From contig JAALGY010000020.1 of the NCBI GenBank assembly GCA_032358165.1, forward strand, positions 248,001-312,000: a stretch of DNA of 64,000 nucleotides. Direction: 5' to 3'. Below the pieces are notes generated by a model. The model saw nothing but the letters and a program-made list of their open reading frames with translations. It ran no database searches and was not told where the DNA came from. Position numbers and translations under genes: made by a program. Shown one piece after another: positions 54,366 to 64,000 of this stretch (positions are counted from its first letter, which is position 1; every line of letters begins with the position of its first letter). The DNA comes from Diplosphaera chodatii. Lineage: Eukaryota > Chlorophyta > Trebouxiophyceae > Prasiolales > Stichococcaceae.

Positions 54366-57300
54366 TTACTTGACTGCCAGTAGCGATGGCTCCCACATGT
54401 CAGGCGCCTCGTACCCAAGCAGGTTGATGTACGTGGCTGTGATGTTTGCTGCAAGACACGGACAACCGGATCAGCTTCGCCTGCCTCGACCGCGACTCTT
54501 GCAAGCAGCAGCAACCAGCGGAATCCTGGTTTGTGCCTGCACTGTGCTCACAACCTGCACGCTGGTAGCAACCCCGCAGCAGGCGTCACACACAGACAAC
54601 CCCATCATGCACACACGGTATTCGACAAGACACATGCTGGAGGGTGGGCGTGGGTGGGACCCTTACCCAGGCCAGCATTGGGCAGCTCCTTGGAGAAGAC
54701 GATATTTGAGGGCAGCCCGGCGCCGCCGATTGCCACCGGCACCGGCGCCAGCGTGTGGCTCGTCAGCGGCAGCGGCTTGCCGTTCTCATCCGTGAGCGCC
54801 TCCCCCGTCTTCTTGTGCCGCTGCAGGGTGGTGGCATCCACACTGAACCGAGCTGGTGGTGACTGCCTCACGGTAGCACCTTTCGTCACGAGGGCGCTCG
54901 ATGATGGTCAAGCTGATAGATGGAGACATTGTTTCCAGAGTCGCAGAGGGGAGGACATGGCAACAGAGGAGGGCTCCAAATTGGACAATCGATATGGCTG
55001 TGTGTCGGCTTGGGTGCAGCCGGGCAGCGCACCTGCACCATGTCGTCGGAGTTGCCATGGTCAGACGCAATCAGCCAGCGGCCATTGTTCTCCTCCACCA
55101 CCTGTAACACCAGGCACAGCCAACTGCTTTGACCTTGCATAAGCGACCACTGTCTCGCACTTCAACGGATGGAGCATCACCTGGAGACGGCATATGGCAA
55201 GGAGATGACTGGATGCATCCGCCTGCCAGCAGCAGCTTCGTACTGGATAGGCACAGCCCAGCAAACACGCCACAGGTGCTCCAGATGGGAGAGGCGAACG
55301 GATGTTGAAAGGCTACTTTGATAACAACCCACCTGCAGGAGCTCCCCAAGGTGCTTGTCCACTGTCGTGCATGCCCGGATGACCGCCTCCAGGTCGCCAG
55401 TGTGGCCCACCTACAGCGTCGGGGGACAGTCACTCTGCAAGGTTCCCTGTATTGTATTGGGCGGGGCAGGGCTTGCTGCGAACACACTCCAACCCATCAT
55501 GATGCACAAATACGTCAGTGGGTGGCATGGCAGCTGCGCAGCCGCATACGGTGCACGGGCCGCTCTGTTTCAACAGGGGCAGCTCCAATGACGGACGCTG
55601 GGCCTGGGACCATGTTGTTGCACTGTTGGGAAAGTTGCCCAGCATCTGGGGCGTTGCTGCCTCTGCTGCCAACGGTCGCCTTTTCAGGGAAGGCGCCCTC
55701 CTCCACTTCACCACTCTCACCATGTCCGGGTTGGCGTAGTTGATGCGGACCATGTCGAAGCGCTTGGACACCAGCGCCTCCTTGCCGGCGGCGGTGATCT
55801 CCGCCGCCTTCATGTCGGGCAGCTCATTGAACGGCACGTTGTCGCTGGGGATCTGCAGAGGAAGCATGCTGCCGTCATCATCATATCCATTCATTGACCT
55901 GGTGTCTGTGATGCGGGTGCCGATGTACCCTGCAAGCTTGCCGGACCAAGAGGTGTCATCGCTTGTCCCTATTGCGCCCGATAGACAGTGGGCCGCTTAG
56001 AAAGTCCTTTCGGCTTGCGTTCCGATGCAGAAGTTGCGGCGCACCTCGACGAAGGTCTCCAGGTCCTCGTCGAAGAAGCCGCTGCGGTTGCCGTTCCAGA
56101 AGAAGGTGACATGCCCAAACTTCTGCGTCTCCGAGCACGCGAAGGTCCTGATGCCTGCCCCCGCCAGGTACTGCCCTGTAGCAGCAAGCCACAGTGTTGA
56201 CATATGGATCAGACAGGCAGTCAGTTTGCAACAGTTTGCAAGATCAAGGTGTGGTCATCATATCATGTTGATAATCAGGGAATTAGTGCAGGTATTGAGG
56301 GCCACGTTTGACTATGATAGTGCAGTGCATGACGGCACTGTTCTAGCCAGGGTTGCCCTGAACAGCTGCGACGTCAAACATGCAGCCACAACAGTCTGTA
56401 CAAGTGCCCGAGCAATTTTGGCAGCAGTCTTGCACAAGACCTTCGAAAAGCACACAGCTCACAGGAGCACCTGATACATGGTCAATGGCGGGCGGCGGTA
56501 CCAGGAAGTTGGTGGGTAGCCGCAGGTCTCCATCGTACTGCATCATGCCCGCGAACAGCGTCTGCATATGGGCAGCCACAGCTCAGCCATGCATGCCCAC
56601 TGGAGCCTACACCGCATGGTGGTCATCAGTGTTCATCAGTGCCACCAGTGTGTCACATAACCATTCATGAACTGCGGACCAGAGACAGTGCACAAGCTGC
56701 AACTAAGTAGGATCATATGCACACACCGAGCAGCAGCAAACCACAGATCCAGACTCCCAAACTTGCTGTGGCGCACCTTGGGCCACCGCTTCCGGTCGAA
56801 GGCGCTGAACTCCTCGTACTCGAAGGCCTTACTGATCTCCACCATGCGGTCCGCCCGGAAGTTAAACAGCACCTGCGGCGTCGGCAATGTGTGTCATGTC
56901 AACACGCTTGCTCACTCTTGACATCTTCTGGGCTGCCATTGCCCACAGTCTTGTCATGGCGGCAACGGCACAGGGACACGACACTATGCACCACAAGGAC
57001 TCCAGCTTTGACATGGACTTCAGTCCCGCTCACCACTGCATCGCCGTCCTCGACGGTGCCGACCGGCTTCTTGTCTTCGTCCACAATCACGAACGGCGGC
57101 AGCCACTGGTCGCTGACTGGCTTGCCATCCCCGGCCTGTCATGTAAAGGCTCGTCTGAGGTACTGATCCAGGACGAATGGAAGCTTTGCTTCAGGACGCA
57201 TGCGCCGGGTGCTGCAAGCACCGCTCATTGGGCTGCCTCATGCAGAGCCCAGTCCACTCACCCGGAGGGTCTTGACGGCCTCGGCGGCGCTGCTGAAGGT

Positions 57301-59505
57301 GTGCGGCGCTTCCCCCAGCACATGCGCATACCACCCCTTCTTCACGATGTTCCAGTCCGCCTGCAGGAGGCAAGGAACGTGACATGAGTCAGTGCACTTC
57401 TCAACGGCGGGCTCAACAGCCTCCAGCCACCTCAAGTTGTCACACAGCCCACGCACAGTGTGCAGTGATCGCTGTGACCACTGGCGCGGGTTGACGGTGT
57501 CCTCTGCTGCTTGCTGCCCAACCCCGCTCCTGCAAACCCATGCTTCTTGCCTGAACCCTTACCTCATAACGGTCCATGGTGACGCCCATGCGGCCGCCGC
57601 CAGATGCGATCTTGGCATCGCAGCCCACTGCGCACGCCGCCTTGAGATCCTTCTCCAGCTGGTCCACGAAGCCGACGCTGCTGCCGTCCTGCAAAGCCGA
57701 GTCAGACGTTCAGTGTGCTGGATGATCGCAGGCTGCGAGGGCATTGGCACCGCCTGCTGCTGCAGCCAGCACAAGGGGCTGCCCTGCTGTCAACTGTCTC
57801 CTCCCTCCAGATGGTCGATGCTATACAGTGGCTCTCACTGCTTCCTGGGATTCTGTTGGTGTGCTCAGATAAAGCAATATGTAGTGCTGTTGCCAAAGAG
57901 TTCCATCGGCAGATTTCGGTTGGGAGCTGCAGCGCTCACCGGCACGTCGCGGCCGTCTGTAAGGATGTGCACGCGGATGCGCTTGGCGCCCTGCTTCACG
58001 CTGCCGTCGATGAACTGCTTCAGCTGGTTGTACCGCGAGTGCACGCCTGCAAGCAATCCATACCCTTACCGGCCTAGCGGCGAGGACTTTTGTGCACCAA
58101 GCTCACCACCGTCGCCGCCTGCTGCCACGATTTTGCCCCTGGCAGCTGCTTACACCGTCTCCTCGCTGTGCTCTCCTGCCGCTGTCTGTCAACTTTGACC
58201 GCCTGTTGCAGTGGTGGCTATCATGACTGGTCTGCATCCCTCAGCCAGCCTAGTGGCGCTGCTCACCGCCGTCTGACAGCAGGCCGATGAAGTGCAGGGT
58301 GTGCTCCGCCAGCGCGGGCTTGATGTACTGGAAGCCGGCGCCGCTGAACGCCGCCCCGCTCTCCAGCGCAATGTCCACCAGCCGCGCGCCCTGCAGCGGG
58401 GAGGATGCCTCCATCGCATATTGTGGCCCCAGGCCAGCCGCATGTCAGTCAGCTGCAGCATGTGCTGCATTGGTGTGGCCTGAGGACCCTCTCATTGCGC
58501 TCAGGAATGTAGGCATGCTGTTGGGGGGATAGAACTGCGTTCTGTGGTCACACGCATGTTGCCCACCTGGTCCACCACCTGCCCGGAGCCCAGCGCGTTG
58601 TGGCCCACCTCCGAGTTGCCCATGTCCGCATCGCTGGGCAGCCCCACCGCCGTGCCGTGCGCCCGCACCGTCCTGGGTGCCAGCAAGTACTGAGACCTCA
58701 AAGGAGAGATCAAGCGGGAGAGCAACTCGAGCTCGTCATGTTGGTCAGCTATCATATCCCGTGCGCATCCGACCTTGAGAACCCGGTAGTTGCAATGCCG
58801 ACTCGCAGCACTGTGCTGCTGCTCGCATAATTGATCCAGCACCATGAACAGCCACTTGGCGTGACATCCGCAGGCACCTGAAGCGCTCCTCGTTCTTGCG
58901 CAGCGAGTCGTACACCGGCGTCTCCGCCATGTGGATGCCGTTGTACTTGTCCTCGGTGTTGTAGCCGAAGCCGTCCAGGATGCACACCTGCGCAAGGCGA
59001 ACAGTGTATGCAAGTGAGACTAGTCTGAACAGTGGACTGTACACAGCGCCGGCGCCAGCATTATTTCCCAGCCTCCTCATCCGCGCTCAGAGCCAACGCT
59101 ACCCTGATCTTCCCTGCAAGATAGGCTCCAGCCGAGGAGGGCATCATGCGCTGTTCTGAAGAGAGTGACCATTGCAAAAACATCGTGCAAGTGCAACCCT
59201 ACACTGGGCATGCGGCAATGCCGCGCATGCAAACAGGGCGACAACAGCTACCGTGCCAGCTGCTGTAGAAGGTTGAAACGACTGATCAGCGCTGAAGCCC
59301 GCCTTCGCTGCTGATCAATAGAGCATCTTGCATGCACCGAGGCCACAGCACGGCCATCAAAAGCAGTGAATCCATTTCACCCCTTGCGGATTGCAGCGCA
59401 ATGGCTGTGAGCAGGGCATGTACGATACTTCATCGTAGAGAATGCGACATAGGCATGAGGCTCACCATCACGGGGCCCTCGGCCTTTGGGATCGCCTTGT
59501 GTGGC
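54366..59505 (-). CDS. gpmI: 2,3-bisphosphoglycerate-independent phosphoglycerate mutase
   Basis: About 16 exons. The most 5' one found is 59505-59466 (ending KAEGPVM), then ~58989-58878 ([20 protein letters not shown]), ~58674-58567, ~58391-58267, ~58052-57940, ~57690-57562, ~57362-57262, ~57139-57035, ~56877-56777, ~56563-56475, ~56175-56035, ~55852-55727, ~55411-55333, ~55104-55033, ~54825-54668 and ~54452-54366 (stop). The enzyme interconverts 3- and 2-phosphoglycerate in glycolysis and gluconeogenesis with two Mn ions. Evidence: phosphoserine motif [84 protein letters not shown]; metal motif [10 protein letters not shown]; and the C-terminal [20 protein letters not shown]. All key regions are present, so it should be active. 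The N-terminus before PHKAIPK is not resolved; targeting cannot be judged. Confidence 0.95.
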
Positions 59506-60304
59506 CTGCGAGTGGTAACTCAGAATGGCTCGCCATGCAATGTTTTGGTTACTTGCAGAGTGAACAGAGTGCAACACAGTGCCATACATGTAGTGTCGGC
59601 CATGGCTGCATGCACACGACGCGGTGCTTTGCACTCACTTCAACTGAAAGTGGGCCATGCTCTTCTTCTGCCCACGCTCGCCATTCTCGCCAGGCTGCAT
59701 GCTGCCTGTCGTTGAGCAGCGTTCAGCAGCTCTATGATCTGTTAAGCAACGATGATTGTGCTGCGGGCGCAGCAACTGCAGTTCTGATGGTCAGCAGCCC
59801 TGTTCCCCAGTGTCGTCAGCATGAGATTCTCTCGCCCTCGCCGAAGCACGGGCCCTGCAGCAAGCCCAAACACAGGCCGATCCGCATGCTTCCGTGCTGC
59901 CTCGGATGATCTCTACTGGTCGCGCGTCTCACACTGGGATCGACGGCGTCCGCACGCCAAAGTCATCAGGCAGCACCTCGATCAAGTACAGCATGATGCA
60001 CGATACGACACCCCGTCTCAGCAACAGTTGAATCATGGGTCGTGCTTGATTCGCTTGAGCATGTTGCACCGTCTGCTGGGGGCCAGCGTCAACCTGGGAC
60101 CCCTGAAGTGTGGGAGGTTGCAGCTCTTCAGAAGGCCTGTGTGACAGGTGCAGAGACCAACCCTTTGAGCTGGTCCCAGGCAACGTGCACTGCAGATCCG
60201 CATATGTTCTCTGCACCACACAATGGCTGCCCAAGCGTGATTGCCCCGCCTGTGCACCCTGCCAGGCTGCACCAGGCTAAGCCAATGATGCCCTGATTTC
60301 CGCC
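59506..60304. promoter_or_regulatory. spacer between divergent iPGAM and SGNH-like genes
   Basis: About 800 bases. The 5' exon(s) of the mutase should be here or at its left part, since the exon 59505-59466 starts in phase 2 and has no ATG. No clear promoter motif. Confidence 0.4.
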
Positions 60305-62753
60305 ATGCGTGACTCTGCTGCCGTGGCTGCCAGGCGGCGGGCGATGCAGAGGCACCTGATCGCCAAGGGCCTGGCGTGGCTGGGCGGCGGCGCCTTCATC
60401 CTGCTGCTGCTGTCAGCCAGCGGCGTTCTGGACCTCCTGAAAGCGGGCGCCAGGGGCGGCGGCGGCAGCGGCACCCCCTTAGCTGACCCCAAATGGCAGG
60501 CCATCCATGAGGCATACGCGCGGGACGTCCGCATCCAGGACGCCGGAGAGGTGGGCAGTTTCATCGACCTTTGCACCAGGCGCAGGGGCGCAGCTCGCTC
60601 ATACAGTTGCAGACGGATATCAACCTTTACATACCGTCCGTGGGCCATGACTTGAGGCGCAAGTACTGGTCATGGTGTGCTGCAGGGCCTGCAGATGGTG
60701 CTGTACGGGGACGACTGGGTGGAGTCCTGGCGCGGCACCGTCGGCGGGGACCCCTGCCCGGCGTGCAAGGGCATCCCGGATGTGTGGCTGCGCACGAGCG
60801 TACGGCATCGCAGGTGCAGCTGCAGCTGCTCCTTGCCTGACAGCTGCTGCACTGCTCACGGCATGGTAGTGAAGCAGGACCTCAAATGAGCTGGAGTCAC
60901 CGCTGCTGCACGCTCTGACGAGTGTTGACAAACAGCGGGGTTACCTGGTGTAGCTGTGACATGACTTGCTGCCCTGAAAGAGCCCCTGTGCACGGCCATG
61001 CGCTGCAGACTGTCCGACCTCTCAGCTGCTTCGCAACCTGCAGGCACCCAGAGCAGCCACCTGCTGTGGCGGCTGCGCAATGGCGGCACCCCGCAGCGGC
61101 AGCCGCCGGTGCAGGCCCTGTACATCGGGGCCGCCGACCTGGACAGCGCCTACAGCAGCCGGGGGTCGGCGGAGGCGGCGTCCGCTGCCCCGGCCATCGT
61201 CTCCAGGTACAGCGTTGCAGCAAGGAAGCGAGTGGCCCACCGCTTTGTTTGCAAGTGCTGCTCAGTTGGCAGGATGTGCAGTAGCTGTAGTCGACTCTGG
61301 ATGGCAGCCTGCCCAGCCACACCTGCAATGCACCATATGAAAGCAGATTGCTGGATGTGTACGAGTGCGCCTGACGACAATGTAAGCCCTGGTGCGCATT
61401 TGCCATTTGACCGACCCAACATCACACTGCAGGGTCGAGAACAGCCTGAAGCTGCTGCATGGGCGGCAACCGACAGGCCGTGTACTGCTGCTGGGGCTGC
61501 TGCCCCGAGTGCCGGCCCCGCAGCCAAAAGACAGCCAGAATCCTGCTTACGATGCAAATGGCTCTGCTGACGGCTTTGTATGGCCCTCACCCCTGGCGGC
61601 GGGCATCGCAGCCGTCAACGAGCACCTGGCAGCCCTGGCTGACAGGTGCTGCTTGCCACACCACTGTCTGGATGCATCGCCTGACCTGCGCCATTCATTG
61701 AAAAAATCCAAACGAGGTGGTGTGCCGTTGACTTTAGTGACCAGACATCATCCAACAACATGCTCCTACCGCGTGAACAGGTACCCATCAGCGCATTTTG
61801 TGGACTGCGGCTCAGCGCTGCTGGTGAATGGCGCATCGGCCGGGGAGCGCCTCATCTCCCGCGAGCTCGTGCCAGACGGCCGGCAGCCGGTGGGTGGAGA
61901 CAATGGCCAATTTTGTATCAAGCTTTCAAGTTGTTAATCTTCTGCTGAGTATTTTACACAGTGCTCGAGTGAGTTGCTGCAGTACCTCATAAGCACCGCT
62001 TGGTGGCATTTTGCAAGCAGGACATCAGATCATGACACGGGCAGTGTCAGCATAAAATGACTCTGGACACCAGCTGTTGCCACTGTAACGGACTGGACTT
62101 GATGCGTCATCTGCTGGGTGTGTGCCGCAGGGGCCAGAGGGGATGCACCGCATTGGCTTGTGCCTGGATTCCCTGGTGCACTACCTCGTCACGGGGCCGC
62201 CGCCGATCGGCGCCTCTTTCGTTGACGAGGTAGGACGCACCCTCAATGATGCATGGTCTCCTGTAGATGCCTGCGTATGCAAACCAAGCCACTGGCAGTC
62301 ACAGTCTGCCCCTAGCAGCAATCGACATCTGCCAGCTTCTGTCGGCATGCCGAGCGACATGTACGTTGCACCCTTGCAACCTGAGGCTCATCAGCTGTAC
62401 TGTCCTGCTCCTGACAGGACGATGACCCCACCCCGGAGCGACCCGAGAACCTGCAGACTCGGCTGGTGGAGGAGACCACAGCGCCCAAGAAGGCGAAGGG
62501 CAGAAAGGAGGCGCAAGCAGCAGCGGCAGGTGCCGACGCAGCAGCCGCCACCACCGCTGCTGACAGTGTTGTGACGCCACAGGTCAGAGGCTGGCAACTT
62601 GTGACGGCGCCTCTGCACACCAGCAGGATGCATGCTGCTGCCCCGCTCCGTGCTTCCCAAGTGCTATACGACTTGTCATGGTAGCCTGTAGATGCTGGCT
62701 GAAGCGCTGTTGCTCTCTTGCTCCATCCACAGGCTGGGGCAGCCACGGCATGA
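60305..62753 (+). CDS. SGNH/GDSL-fold membrane protein, probably catalytically inactive
   Basis: Exons: 60305-60550, ~60689-60818, 61045-61207, 61434-61647, 61780-61889, 62131-62229, 62418-62581 and 62732-62753 (stop); one small exon near 60.9-61.0 kb is probably missing, because the phases on either side do not meet. A signal-anchor span (WLGGGAFILLLLSASGVLDLL) follows a basic N-terminus, giving a type II membrane protein. The rest matches the PAF-acetylhydrolase-like SGNH family: block I MVLYGDDWVESWRGT, then SHLLWRLRNGGTP, block III LYIGAADLDSAY, GRVLLLGLLPRVP, and block V PEGMHRIG. In active relatives block I is GDS and block III is G-T-N-D; here the nucleophile position is Asp and the Asn is Ala. 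His remains in block V. The C-terminus is charged (APKKAKGRKEAQ) and Ala-rich. Function unknown. Confidence 0.75.
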
Positions 62754-63329
62754 GTCCTCTCCAACAGTGCATTGCAGCAGCAAACCACGGCATCCTCGGG
62801 GAGTGAGTCAGATTTGGCACCGAAGGTGCTGAGAGCGACTTGCTGCATCTGTGCATTGGAATTTGGTGTGTACTCTGAGGATTGGGAATGAACAGTGTGC
62901 ACCATGCAGCACAGTGCAGCATGCAAAGGCCTTCCTGTACACAGTTGGCTTACAGTTGAGAGCTTAATTATCACCTTGCTACCAAGCTGTCATTTGCTGG
63001 TACGAAATCACATTGATGCCAGTGTACGGTGTTGCAAAATAGAAGTCTGCATGTCCTTGCGAGGACACCCCTTTGGCTGCTCCCACCTGGTGCTATGCTG
63101 CTGCTGTCAGTCCCAAATGCTACACGATCTGAACTCTCAAGGACAGGTGTAGTGCATGTCCTGAGCAAAGCCTGCGGCCATGCAGCTCACTCAGGGTAAC
63201 CATGCATATAGATGGTTGACATGAACAGTCATGCAGCATCACATTGCTGCCAGGTGCAAGTCAGGCATGTGACAAGCAGAGCAGACAGAATCCTGTCGCC
63301 ATGCTGTAGGCACATCATACATCACCTTG
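62754..63329. other. spacer between convergent SGNH-like and right-edge genes
   Basis: Convergent 3' regions. TTACA at 62950-62954 could serve the minus-strand gene. No coding evidence. Confidence 0.4.
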
Positions 63330-64000
63330 CTAGCCACCGTACGACACGCTGCCATAGGCGGAGGTTGTGCCAGCTGGCGTTGGCGCAATTGGGACTACCG
63401 GCAACAGAGCCGGGATCTTGACAGGCGGCTGTGCGGCTGGCGTCGGTGTGAAAGGCGTGGCATATGTAGTATACGTGGATGCTGTTGGGAGGACATACGA
63501 TGTCGGAGCTGGGGTCACAGGAACCAGTGCTGGGTATGTCGGGGCTGGCGTGACGGGCAGGGCCGCATAGTAGTTGGTTGGAGCTGCGGTTGCAGGTGGC
63601 GCTGCATAGGTTGGCGCCACTGTCACTGGCGGTGGCACCCCAACCTGCAGGCACGCTGACGCACGTCTTGATGACGGTACCACAGGCTTGGCATACTGCA
63701 GGAGACAGCATGTGTAGTACGAACATGTGCGCTCCAATGACAGGAAATCAAGAGATGAATGCTTGCAGTCATTCATCGACATCAGCTGCTTGGTCGCTCA
63801 CCGCTTTGGGTGCAACATAAGCAAGGGCTGTGGACGGGGGCGGCGGCGGAGGCGGTGGCGGGGGTGGGGGCGGGGGAGGGGTTGGCGGTGACGCCGCAGG
63901 ATTAGCAGCGGGGGGTGTCGCCAGCAAGCCGCGGGAGGCGGGGGGCGGCGGCGGCGGCGGGGGCGGCGGAGGCGGGGGTGGCGGTGGCGGCGACACGGCG
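63330..64000 (-). CDS. proline-rich protein, 3' part; gene runs off the right edge
   Basis: The last exon (about 63697-63330, stop at 63330-63332) encodes Ala/Thr/Pro-rich repeats of the type VTPAPTYPALVPVTPAPT, ending AYGSVSYGG. Upstream, 64000 to about 63800 encodes long poly-Pro runs separated by SRGLLATPPAANPAASPP and STALAYVAPKA, followed by a donor in the GTGAGC class. A signal peptide would lie outside the window. The composition suggests another hydroxyproline-rich surface protein. The exon junction near 63.7 kb is uncertain: one frame gives a continuous Pro-rich exon, another gives a short Cys-containing stretch (CQACGTVIKTC). No closer family was recognised. Confidence 0.65.

Overview
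The window is nuclear DNA from a green alga. The genes are rich in short GT...AG introns (acceptors usually TGCAG), third positions are GC-rich, the surface proteins carry long Pro/Ser/Thr hinges of the chlorophyte hydroxyproline-rich type, and TGTAA (the chlorophyte polyadenylation signal) lies downstream of several genes. A chlorophyte such as a trebouxiophyte (Chlorella relatives) fits best, but this is inference: no marker gene is present. Most lengths of open frame on the opposite strand of GC-rich exons are shadows. Genes were assembled by chaining exons whose splice phases agree and whose peptides match known families. Exon edges are my reading and most are good to a few bases.

Layout, left to right. 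A signal-peptide exon of a gene leaving the left edge (-). A DUF506/PDDEXK-like protein with a long low-complexity tail (-, 1976-6155). PIG-H, a GPI-anchor glycosyltransferase subunit (+, 6624-7875). A PSMG1/PAC1-like proteasome assembly chaperone (-, 8283-10092). NDUFAF5, a complex I assembly factor (-, 10748-13862), head-to-head with a twin-CX9C CMC1-like cytochrome oxidase assembly protein (+, 14497-14792). A VPS62/DUF946 protein (+, 14972-17920). A class 3 lipase (-, 18583-23472), head-to-head with ureidoglycolate amidohydrolase (+, 23915-27543). A giant gene of over 40 exons for a modular surface membrane protein of about 3,200 residues (+, 28771-46835). A small poly-proline cell-surface protein with Gly-Arg-Lys repeats (+, 47463-49598). 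A short-chain dehydrogenase (-, 50119-53526) with a decayed duplicate exon. Cofactor-independent phosphoglycerate mutase (-, 54366-59505). An SGNH/GDSL-fold protein lacking its catalytic serine (+, 60305-62753). A proline-rich protein running off the right edge (-).

There is no operon-like logic, but two head-to-head pairs may share promoters. NDUFAF5/CMC1 both serve respiratory-chain assembly. Lipase/UAH both belong to catabolism or nutrient recycling. The most unusual content is the 28.8-49.6 kb block: a giant ectodomain protein with membrane spans at both ends, duplicated beta/Cys modules and four different proline hinges, followed by a repeat protein whose repeats all carry a G-R-K/R site. 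Other notable items are a likely dead SGNH enzyme, a duplicated exon whose acceptor is destroyed, five GC-AG introns in well-supported genes, and several near-perfect hairpins.
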